From: Pythium myriotylum | Taxonomy: Eukaryota; Oomycota; Peronosporomycetes; Pythiales; Pythiaceae | Direction: 5' to 3' | Assembly: GCA_023091665.1 (NCBI GenBank) | Contig: JALJCQ010000015.1 | Coordinates: forward strand, 3,162,001 to 3,226,000 | DNA length: 64,000 bases | Part shown: positions 49,300 through 58,022 of the stretch, in pieces | Layout: each line of letters begins with the position of its first letter | Position numbering within the stretch: the stretch's first letter is position 1 | Translations under genes and position numbers: made by a program | Notes under the pieces: model-generated | What the model saw: the letters and a program-made list of their open reading frames with translations, nothing else | The model's database searches: none | Told to the model about the DNA's origin: nothing

Positions 49300-50684
49300 A
49301 TGGCGCGCCACCTCGTGCGCCTCGTCGTGCTCTCTGTCTGCCTCGCGACCGCGCTGCTCGCACCGCCGGCGAGCGCGTGGTCGCAGCGCGACGCCGGTGT
49401 GCTCGAGAAGTTCGAATTCACGGGCGCGTCCCACTTCGCGTTCGGCAAGGCGCTGGGCGAGCGCTTCCGCGACAAGATCCTCGCGCGCGTGAGCGCCAAT
49501 GCCAAGTTGCAAACGCGGCTCTTGCCGTACGCGCTGACCACCAAGGAAGGCAAAGAGGCCTACGATCTCTTTCTCAAGACCCACGAGGACGTCTTCCCGG
49601 TTTGTCATCTTTGCATTGCCACTCGATGCTCTTTATCTCATTGGCTTGCATGGTTCGGATATGTACAGGAATATGTGGAGGAACTTCGAGGTATCGCCGA
49701 AGGCAGTGGGCTCCCGTTCGAAACGGTCTTCGTGATGAACCTCTCGGAAGAGTTCGACGACTTCGTCCCGCTGGACTTCATTCGAGGCGCTGGCAGTCGG
49801 CTCGCGTACGAGAAGACGCTACGTTGCTCCGACATTGTGCTTGTCGGGGGTCCCGAGGAACTCCGCGTCGTCGCTCACAACGAGGACGGCGGTGCCGCAG
49901 ACGTCAACAACTCGGCTATCGTCATCGCGAAGATCGGCGACAAGCCCAAGTTCGTCGCGTTCACGTACCTGGGCGACCTGCCGTCCGGTGCATTCGGCTA
50001 CAACGACAAGGGCGTCGGTTTCACGCTCAATTGTAAGCTACACTGACGTTCATAGGACGAATCGTGACTGTGTCTGACGTACGTGCAGTTGTGCAGCCAT
50101 CCGACACCGAGACAGGCGGGCTCGGCCGCGGCTTCATCTCCCGCGATCTGTTGTGGGCGACGAGTGTGGACGACGCGTTCCGTCGCATCGCCCGTCCGCA
50201 CCAAGCGTCCGGCCACAACTACCAGCTCATGGACATCACCAACGCGCGCATTTGGAACATCGAGGCTGCGGCGCTCGGCCGCATCGCGAGCCAGGAGTTC
50301 CTCGCTCCGCTCAACAAGAGCGAGGTCACGACGTTCTACCACGCCAACCAGTACCAGCTGCTCAACATCGCGCAGCCGCCGTACGAGAGCAGCATCCACC
50401 GACTCAAGCGGTTCAGTGAGCTGCCCACAGCCACGACGGTCAGCGAGGCGCTCACGGTACTCGGCGACCAGCACGATCGCTCGTGGCCCGTCTTCCACGA
50501 CGTGCTCTCCCACGAGCGCGGCGAGCTCAGCGGCTGGACGCTCACGACGATCGTCTTCGATCTCCAGAAGAAGCAGGCCGTCTCCTACCGCGGGAACCCG
50601 CGCAAGCAGCAGAAAGAGTTCCTCTGGGACCTCACGACGCTCACAGTCGACGCGATCGCCGACGAGCCCGAGGCTCTCGCGTGA
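49300..50684 (+). CDS. Secreted C45-type N-terminal-nucleophile acylase/amidohydrolase (3 exons)
   Basis: Exons 49300-49599, 49669-50032 and 50089-50684 give 419 residues. Intron 1 (69 nt, GTTTGT..ACAG) is a multiple of three and stop-free, so only protein similarity reveals it: joining gives VFPEYVEELRGIAEGSG, the family motif. Intron 2 is 56 nt (GTAAGC..GCAG). The signal peptide is about 1-26 (MARHLVRLVVLSVCLATALL). Cys153 in LRCSDIVLV is the expected self-cleavage nucleophile, followed by the AHNEDGG motif (N171-E172-D173) and TGGLGRGFISRDL. This matches the acyl-CoA:6-aminopenicillanate acyltransferase / peptidase C45 family, linear amide hydrolases or acyltransferases activated by autocleavage. 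The substrate is unknown. It could be mistaken for acid ceramidase/NAAA, but the RCSD and HNED motifs favour C45. Confidence 0.85.
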
Positions 50685-50888
50685 GCATTGCGGGGATGCA
50701 TTGACACGCTCACACGTCGCAGATTATCCTGCTGTACCCTTGATCCTTCACTATGTGATACCAAATAGAGATCAACTAAATAACACGAGTGAGCGTGATC
50801 TGATCGAACAGAGTGATGGTCTAATCTGACCTACACTCTTTGTACCTCCTGAGGAGCTCCATGCGCACAATTGCTTGACACGACCACC

Positions 50889-52417
50889 ATGGACACCAGC
50901 TCGGACGAGACGCCGCTGCCGCTCGCGGGCGACCGACGCGACCAGCGGCCGTGCCCGCGTGGCGCGCATGCTTCCAACACAGTGGTGGAGGACGAGACGC
51001 GCTGTCGCGGTCGCTCGTCTTCGTGTGCGTACGATACACGAAGCGCCGCGAACGCGCTGGCCGACGACCCGGAGCTGCTGCGGCTCGCGCTCGAGATCGT
51101 CGACTCGTGGGACGACGCCGAGGCGTCGGGCGAGATCACGGTCGCGTGGTCGGAAGATACCGCGGAGCGAGTCGGCGTGGATGGCGTTACACCGAAGCAG
51201 GACAACTCGGTGGGGCGCGCGCTAGTCGACAGTGGGAGCTTCGAGACAGAAACGGCCTGCATGGCGGCATCTGAGAACGGTGAGTCATCGGAAGTGAAGC
51301 CCACGACAGTCGCGTCGACGCAGTTCCGAAGACGAGAAGAGATCGCGTATCTGAGGGAGAAAGAGAAGGAGCTGCAGGACCAACTCGCGGCTCTTCAGGC
51401 CAAGCAGCAAGCGAAGAAGATGCGACTCGGAGAAGGTGAGTGTGATGCCACGCTGTCTGCGATGTGGCGCGACGTCGCGGCGTGTCAATATCAGCGACTG
51501 CAGCGAGCCAAATTGGACGGCGCTAGACTCCGCCATTCGCTGGAGACGCAGATGCGAGTGTCAAAGGACCTATTGACGCTCATGAAGAAAGTGCGCTGTA
51601 TCGATGAACACGATACGTGTACAACGCGTAAACGTGCTCGGGTTGACAACGATCTGAATCTCAGAATGGACGAGGATAAGCAACTGGAGCAGATGGACCA
51701 AATGTACCAGGAGCTAGAGACGTTGTTCACGTTTTACAAGTTCCACGACGGAACGACCAACTTTGTCGACATCTCGGTCACAGACACGCACGACGAGATC
51801 GTGATTGAGTTTTGCGAGGCATGGACGTTACCGTTTGATGCTGACAGTGTACTGGACGCTCTGTGGGAGTACAACCGCAAGCGAGTGGACCCGAACGTAG
51901 TTCCGGCGGATCACGTAATGGTGGGTGGAGTGAGAACCCCTATATCTTCCAGGAGCGTTGCCTCACCCATTCGTTGCTTTACGAATCGTAGAATACGACC
52001 GTTTCGTCCGGCGGAGACATTGTTTTATGCCACTGCCTCGTAACCTCAACGAAAGAGGGCTTCGAAGCCACCGGTGAGGGGCAGCTCATTCTCAGGAGAT
52101 ACCGAGGAGATGAGGGACGAACACCAGCGATGTTTACCGCCATGGACATGCGACCGAGCCAAGCTGACCCGGGGGATCTTCGGGGTGTGCTCAACAGAGA
52201 CTTGGCTTGCATCCGAGTGGTTTCTTTGAATGAGCCCGACAAGCGTTCGTGCCCGTCGCAAGTTCAAATCAGCCAACGGGCTGTAATTCAGTGCCAAAAC
52301 GTCAGTCGCGAAACCGCAGGCTTCATCTCGGACTTTGTGCTTGGCAGAATCAAGTCAGATATCGAGCTCAAGCATGAGATGGTCGAGTCAATTTTACTGC
52401 GGCCGCGAACCTACTAG
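50889..52417 (+). CDS. M96 mating-specific-like protein: coiled coil plus START-like domain (2 exons)
   Basis: Proposed exons 50889-51914 and 51992-52417 give 483 residues. The 77-nt intron (GTAATG..GTAG, phase 0) removes the stop of the first frame and joins PADH to NTTVSSGGDIVLCHCLVTS. Residues about 140-245 hold a basic/leucine-rich coiled coil (RRREEIAYLREKEKELQDQL; AMWRDVAACQYQRLQRAKLD), typical of the large oomycete M96 family. The C-terminal half (FVDISVTDTHDEIVI; ILRRYRGDEGRTPAMFTAMD; ESILL near the end) fits that family's START-like region. Function is undefined; a regulatory or lipid-sensing role is often guessed. Caveat: the intron also contains a plausible reading, NPYIFQERCLTHSLLYES, ending in TAG, so a frameshifted, broken gene is the alternative. 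Confidence 0.7.
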
Positions 52418-52696
52418 ACTTGAAAGTTTGGCCAGAATAAAAATCATCAGACATGGAACTTGGGTTTGTGGTTGGAAATATTATCACAAAATTGTCTAGA
52501 TTCGCATCGTTCCCATGAGGCAATTCGTCGCCACATGGCAAGAACGTTACCGCTCACTGCTTCTCGCCAGCGACAGGATTTGTCGCAGCAAATGACGCGG
52601 CCGTTGATTTGAGTCGGTGAACTTCCGCAAGAATGCCTGAGATTTGTTTTTGGTGTCTATTCTCGGTCACATTTCGACGTGCGCTTGACTCACGCC

Positions 52697-53698
52697 ATGG
52701 TGTCCCCATCGACTCCCTCGACGCCTCCGGTGCAGACCAAGTCGTCGGCTGGCAAAGCCAAGAGCGGCTCGTCCACTCGTGGGCTCACAGTCGATGATGA
52801 CGACGCCGATGCTCTTGAAAACGCCGTATTCCAGGAGAAGCACGGACTCGACCGTGGTGACAAGGACATTCAGTCGACCTGCATCGACGCCTTGCTTTGT
52901 TGTCTGCGCAGCCGCTGCTTGCGCCTCTCGTGCGTTGTGTTCCCATGTCTTCTCTTCTTACTGCTTGCATTAACGGTCTCATCAACCAAGTCCAAGCTCG
53001 CCCTGTTCATCGTCTCGGGCATTCCTCCAATGCTCTTCATCCTTTCTGGTATATTGCTCGTGTGCCTCGTGTGCTGCCGCCAGATCTCGCTCGATACGGA
53101 GAACGCCGAAGCCGCCCACAGGTACTTGCAGGCTCGCAATAACCTCCAGAAAATTGCCGTCACGGCCGGAAAGTCCTCGGCTGAGATCACCGTCGCCGGT
53201 CGTCTCGCCTTGTTCTTCAAAGCCGCGAAAGAAGGCACGATTGACAACTTCCAGTGGTGTCTCGACAACGGCCAGGACGTCGACGAGACCGACTACCTCG
53301 GCCGCACAGCTCTCCACTGGGCTGCGCTTTCAGGCACCGACGAGGTCATCGCGATCTTGCTGCGTAACGGTGCCTCTGTCGATGTCCAAGACCGGCTTGA
53401 AGGTCTCGCGCCTCTGCACTACGCCGCGTACTACGGCCACGTCAAAATTGTTCGGCAGCTCGTCACGGCCGGCGCCGATATGCTCCTACAGGACAATCGC
53501 AAGATGAACCCGCTGCAGCTTGCCGAGATGGCCTCACTCAAACTCGCAAGCGTGCAACCGTCCCACCAAATGATCATCAAGTATCTGCGCATCTCGATGA
53601 AGGATACGGCTACGCCACCGCTACAGCACACAACGGGTCTCACAGTCGTCAACCTTGTCGAGCGGCAGATGATGGCGCTGCCTCAGGCCACCGACTAA
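52697..53698 (+). CDS. Ankyrin-repeat membrane protein
   Basis: 333 residues from the ATG at 52697 (the frame opens at a GTG 18 nt earlier). A Ser/Thr/Pro-rich N terminus is followed by a Cys-rich stretch (CIDALLCCLRSRCLRLSC) and two adjacent transmembrane segments at about 75-90 (FPCLLFLLLAL) and 100-125 (FIVSGIPPMLFILSGILLV). The C-terminal half has at least two clear ankyrin repeats, YLGRTALHWAALSGTDEVIA and LAPLHYAAYYGHVKIVRQL, and two weaker ones at the flanks. The cysteines beside the membrane are candidates for palmitoylation. Likely a membrane-anchored protein-interaction module with both termini on the same side. Partners unknown. It is convergent with the kinase gene starting at 56583. 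Confidence 0.8.
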   Translation: MVSPSTPSTPPVQTKSSAGKAKSGSSTRGLTVDDDDADALENAVFQEKHGLDRGDKDIQSTCIDALLCCLRSRCLRLSCVVFPCLLFLLLALTVSSTKSKLALFIVSGIPPMLFILSGILLVCLVCCRQISLDTENAEAAHRYLQARNNLQKIAVTAGKSSAEITVAGRLALFFKAAKEGTIDNFQWCLDNGQDVDETDYLGRTALHWAALSGTDEVIAILLRNGASVDVQDRLEGLAPLHYAAYYGHVKIVRQLVTAGADMLLQDNRKMNPLQLAEMASLKLASVQPSHQMIIKYLRISMKDTATPPLQHTTGLTVVNLVERQMMALPQATD

Positions 53699-53937
53699 GG
53701 ATGGGGGAGCGGCACAACAGTACAAGTCAAAAGTAACGCACATATTATCGAGAAAGATACACTGCGGGGGAGAAAGACATCGAACCATACCACCTCGTCG
53801 CCGAGCGCCGTCCTCTCTAACTCTTTTCTTTCGTTCCTTGTCTCTTCATTTCGGGGGGTGCTGGTTAGAAGGAAAAAGCGGACGCTTGGTCTCGAGCTGG
53901 CCGGTCCACTCTACTGGAATATAATTGGCAGGCTGGC

Positions 53938-56583
53938 TTAGAGGTTCTGCTTCAGCCCGAGCTCATCGCCATCGCTGCCGCTGTGGCTTCCGCTCTCTTG
54001 CGAGTTGAGCACAGGCTGCTCGATCTTCGGCACGCCGTCCTCCTCGCTTGTGTGGTCGTCTGCTATCACGCACTCCATCTCGTCGGCGTCGCCGCTCTTC
54101 AGGCGACCGCGCAGTGCAGCACCTTCTGCCAGCTGACGCATGAGCCAGCCGTCGTCGGCCATCGAGAGACCGTCGAAGGTCGCACGCGTCGTGTCGTAAG
54201 CGAAGCTGAACTCGTCGAAGTGAGATTCGTCCTTGAGGTTCAGCGTCGTGCCCTTCTTGCCCGTCTTGACATCCATCTCGCCGATCGACTCTTCCACTTT
54301 CATATTCCGGAAGTGGTCGTGGACGTTCGCCATGAGCTCGTCCGTCGGCGGGATGTACGGCGCCTCGACGTCCTTGACTTCGAGCTTGGCCCAATCGATC
54401 TCCTTGAAGAACGGGTGGCCCATAATCTCCTGGATGTTCGCACGCTCGGTCGGCTCGCGCACGAGCAGTCGCTTGAGCAGGTCCACACCCTCCTCGTCGA
54501 TCGGCGGGTACCGATCGTAGTTGACCTCGGCTGTCTGGATCTTCTTGTACATCTGCGAGACGTTGTTGTCGTGGAACGGCGTTGAGCCCGTGAGCATCTC
54601 GTAAAGCAGCACACCGTAGCTCCACCAATCGGCCGCCATACCGTACTGCGGCTTCTGCGTGAGTAGCTGTTCGGGCGCGATGTACGCCGGCGAGCCGGCA
54701 AGCGTGCCCGTCGGCTCGTACTCGCCGCTGACTTCGCGCAGCTGCTTGGAGATACCAAAGTCCACGAGACGGATGTGGCCGTACCGGTCGAGCATGATGT
54801 TGTCGGGCTTGAGGTCTCGGTAGATGATGCCGTGCGCGTGGAGGTAGGCGATCGCGATCGCCAACTCGGCCGCGTAGAAGCGCGCGCGCTCGACCGTGAA
54901 GCGGCGGCCCGCGCTGATCGAGACAGTCGGGTCCATCTTGGCCGTGTGCATGTGCAGGTAGAGGTTGCCGCCCTTGTAGTAGTCGAGACCGAGGTAGAGC
55001 TTGGTCTGCGTCTGGAACGCGAAGCGCAGGCACGCGAGGAACGGGTGGCGCACGCCGCTGAGGATGCGGCGCTCTTTGAGCGCGCTCTCGGCACCAGAGT
55101 GCTTGTCGATGATCTTGATCGCAAAGTACTCGTCCTGGCTCAGGTGACGCTTGACCAACACGACCGTACCGAAGCCGCCCTGGCCCAACACACCGACCAC
55201 GTCGAAGTCTGAGAACGACATGGCGAGCGAGCGCTTCGTGAGGAACGCCTGGTGGAAGCACGCTGCGTGCTCTGACATGGCGATCGGGTTGGCCTGCACG
55301 CTCTTGCGCGGCTTGGACGAGGACGAGGACGAGGAGCCGTTCGATCCCGGAGGCGGGCGCTGGCGGAACGAGAGCACGGCGCGCGAGACGCGCTTGGCAG
55401 GCGAGAACGAGAGCTGCAGCGCGAACTTGCCGAGCGTCTTGGAGCCCGAGACCGTGTTGATGAGGTGGTGCATGCACGCGTAACCGTGGTGGTCGTCGTC
55501 CTCGGCGCGGTGGTGGAGCTCACCGTCGGGCTCAGGTGCGAGCACGTACTTGCTCATGTAGAGCGACAAAAAGTGCACAAAGCCTTCTCGGCCGTGGTAG
55601 ACGCCCTTGAACACACACGACGGCTGCGCCGATTCGGCCGTCTCGAGATCGAACCAGAGCTCGACGTCTTTCGCGAGCTGGTGGAGCAGCGCCGGGAGCT
55701 TCTCGGCCACAAACTCGGACGAGCGCGAGCTGAGCGTCTCAAACATGTCGGCCAAGAACTTGTCGGCGAGCACTTTGGTCACGGTCGACTCGAACTGGTC
55801 CTGGCGGTTGGGCGGCGGGATGAGCGTGCCGAGCGACTCTTTCCGCGAGAACGCCGAGCTGCCCGTGGTCGAGGCCGTCGTGGCGCTGGGCTCGCTGCCG
55901 CCGTTCGTGATCGAGGCCGAGCGCGCGAGCGACGCGCGCGGCAGTTCGCTTGCGGCCGGCGGCAGCGACGGGCGTCCGAGCAGCGAGGCGGTCTCGGCGT
56001 TAGCGCGCTGGAGCGACATGCGCATGGCGTGGAGCCACGCGGCCTTTTGGATGGTCGACGGCGCGATGAAGTGCACGAGGTTGCCGTTGGTCGCGAGGAA
56101 GCTAAAGCCCATGACATCGGGCTGGAGCTTGGAGCCGCCAAAGCCCGTGGACGGGAGCGTGTTGAGCAGTTGGTGGATGACCCACTTGCCGCGGTTGGGC
56201 TCTTTCGCGATGGCGTGGGTCTTGGACTTGTAGACCGTGATCGTGCGGTTCTGGAGCGTGATGTAGCGCGGCGTCCAGTTCTTGACGATCTTGCGCTGCT
56301 TGTAGAGGTAGCCTTCCCACTCGACTTCCTCGGCCGTGATGGTCTTGAGGTCAATGAGGTTGGGCATGGTGATGCCGCCGCCGTGCTGTCCGTTGCGCGC
56401 GAGGCTGCCGCGGATCGTGCTCGTGCTCGTTTCGCTCGAGCTGTCTTTCGAGAACGAGGGCGACGACGACGGCGGCGCGCCGAGCGATGACGCGCCGAGC
56501 ATCGACGCCGAGCCGACCGACTTGCGGCGCGACGTCGCCGAGCGATACATGCGCGAGTCGCCGCCGATGAGCGCGTGGGCCAT
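53938..56583 (-). CDS. PH-domain AGC protein kinase
   Basis: 881 residues from the ATG at 56583; a GTG-led extension is ignored. PH domain about 88-195 (EWEGYLYKQRKIVKNWTPRY ... AAWLHAMRMSL), expected to bind phosphoinositides. A middle region about 265-410 is unrecognised; FKGVYHGREGFVHFLSLY hints at an NTF2-like fold. AGC kinase about 458-720: G-loop GQGGFGTV, Lys490 in FAIKIIDKH, catalytic Asp590 in YRDLKPDN, DFG Asp608, activation segment GTLAGSPAYIAPE, and DWWSYGVLLYEML. All catalytic residues are present. The C-tail is acidic. The Ala-Gly-Ser-Pro in place of the usual phospho-Thr-containing loop suggests that activation differs from PDK1-dependent AGC kinases. Expected role: phosphoinositide-recruited Ser/Thr kinase. 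Confidence 0.9.
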   Translation of the reverse strand: MAHALIGGDSRMYRSATSRRKSVGSASMLGASSLGAPPSSSPSFSKDSSSETSTSTIRGSLARNGQHGGGITMPNLIDLKTITAEEVEWEGYLYKQRKIVKNWTPRYITLQNRTITVYKSKTHAIAKEPNRGKWVIHQLLNTLPSTGFGGSKLQPDVMGFSFLATNGNLVHFIAPSTIQKAAWLHAMRMSLQRANAETASLLGRPSLPPAASELPRASLARSASITNGGSEPSATTASTTGSSAFSRKESLGTLIPPPNRQDQFESTVTKVLADKFLADMFETLSSRSSEFVAEKLPALLHQLAKDVELWFDLETAESAQPSCVFKGVYHGREGFVHFLSLYMSKYVLAPEPDGELHHRAEDDDHHGYACMHHLINTVSGSKTLGKFALQLSFSPAKRVSRAVLSFRQRPPPGSNGSSSSSSSKPRKSVQANPIAMSEHAACFHQAFLTKRSLAMSFSDFDVVGVLGQGGFGTVVLVKRHLSQDEYFAIKIIDKHSGAESALKERRILSGVRHPFLACLRFAFQTQTKLYLGLDYYKGGNLYLHMHTAKMDPTVSISAGRRFTVERARFYAAELAIAIAYLHAHGIIYRDLKPDNIMLDRYGHIRLVDFGISKQLREVSGEYEPTGTLAGSPAYIAPEQLLTQKPQYGMAADWWSYGVLLYEMLTGSTPFHDNNVSQMYKKIQTAEVNYDRYPPIDEEGVDLLKRLLVREPTERANIQEIMGHPFFKEIDWAKLEVKDVEAPYIPPTDELMANVHDHFRNMKVEESIGEMDVKTGKKGTTLNLKDESHFDEFSFAYDTTRATFDGLSMADDGWLMRQLAEGAALRGRLKSGDADEMECVIADDHTSEEDGVPKIEQPVLNSQESGSHSGSDGDELGLKQNL

Positions 56584-58022
56584 GCTTGGTCGTTCGGTCG
56601 AGAGCTCACGAATCGGGATTTGCCAGAGCGCGAAACGCAACGCAGCGCGCACTCACTGGAACGTACTGAGGAGGAGGATGAGACGCGTCGAGAACGAAGC
56701 GGCGGCACCTGGTCGTCGCTACATATCGCATAGCCAACCCAGCGAGACACTCGTGAGCTTTGGGAGAACGAAACCAAGCGAGAGAGAACGAGCCCTCCCC
56801 CCGTGTAAACGAACTGAGATGGGGACCCGCGACGCCACGACGCGTGCGTGCTCGCTCGCCCTTGGTTCGCCCAACAGGGGGGGAGGCTGAAATGCTCTCG
56901 ACGTCGCGACCGAACGCACCTGTCACGACGCGCCAACGTGGGAATGCAAGGCGAAGACGAGATCGCGCGCCGGATCTGCGTGGCGCTGTCGCGTTGGCGA
57001 GTGGGCGATCGCGGAGAAGGCGAGGAAGGGAGCGAGCGAGCGAGAGAGAGAGCGCGCGCGACGGCGTCCTTTCTTCCCCGGGAGGTTTGGACACTGGCGA
57101 GCAGACCACAGAAGAGGGAGAGGGGGAGGGAGGATGACGCCTTGGCGCGACCTTCGCGCGACCGCGCGCTCACGCTGGGAAACGATGACGCGACTGGCCG
57201 CTCGCTTATCTCAGTTTGCGCACGCGGTTTCTCTCTGTTTTTGCCCACGCGGGGATCGGTGGGGAGCGTGCAGCGACGGGGCAGAACGTGACTACCGAGC
57301 GTCAGCAAGAGATTCGTTCCATTGAAGAGCTAGTGCTGCCGCTTCTCCCCAATCAGAAAAAAACAAACCAAAAAAAAAATATTGGTGCGTGACGAGTGAT
57401 CCCTCGTGCGAACCCACGGTGGGACTCCCGATCTGAACTGGTCGCTTGGCGTCCACGATCCACGGCTTCTTCACATCGATCGCAGTGCGTTTTCCGTGGC
57501 GTGGCGGTCCCCACTCCACACACAGCTGACCCATCTTTTTTTTCGGATTTGAATCTCTCCGCTGCCGCCAATTATTGATTGGCTGATTCGGTACTATATT
57601 ACGATATCTCGTTGGGCATCCCATTTCGTTTTCGTTTATTTGTGGGTTCTTGTTTTTTTTTTGTTTTGGTTGGTTTGGTTTGGTGGTGGCTTTTTGTTCC
57701 GTCGGCGCGTCCGGCTTCTTGAACCTGGAGAGTCGAGACGGCTTCACTGGAACTCGGCACCTGGAACTCGCCGGAGCTCCTCGCCACCAATGGTCATGTT
57801 GACGCGCGGTCACCTGCTGCGCGTGGATGCGTATGCGCATCGCGCAGGCGCGTATTAGTCACGCGGGGTGCGACACCGTTGGCCGCGCGCGACCTTCAAC
57901 CCGAGCCGTTTTAGTCGACGGGGCCTCCTCGGTCCCTCCTTCCTTCCCAAGCAGCGAGATGGGCCGTCGAAGGCCGCGAGCGCTTCTTCAACGCTCCTCC
58001 CTCCGGCTTTAACTTTTTCGAA
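56584..58022. other. Intergenic region, no gene seen
   Basis: 1.4 kb between two minus-strand genes' flanks. It contains poly-purine/pyrimidine runs (57025-57135 GA-rich; A9 near 57371; T10 near 57652) and no convincing frame. The 3' end of the paired-domain gene is at its right edge. Confidence 0.5.

Noticed and set aside
53963..55477. 504-codon minus-strand frame
   Set aside because: Alternate frame of the PH kinase, Arg/Ala-rich, no family features.
55465..56490. 341-codon plus-strand frame
   Set aside because: Antisense of the PH kinase N-terminal half.
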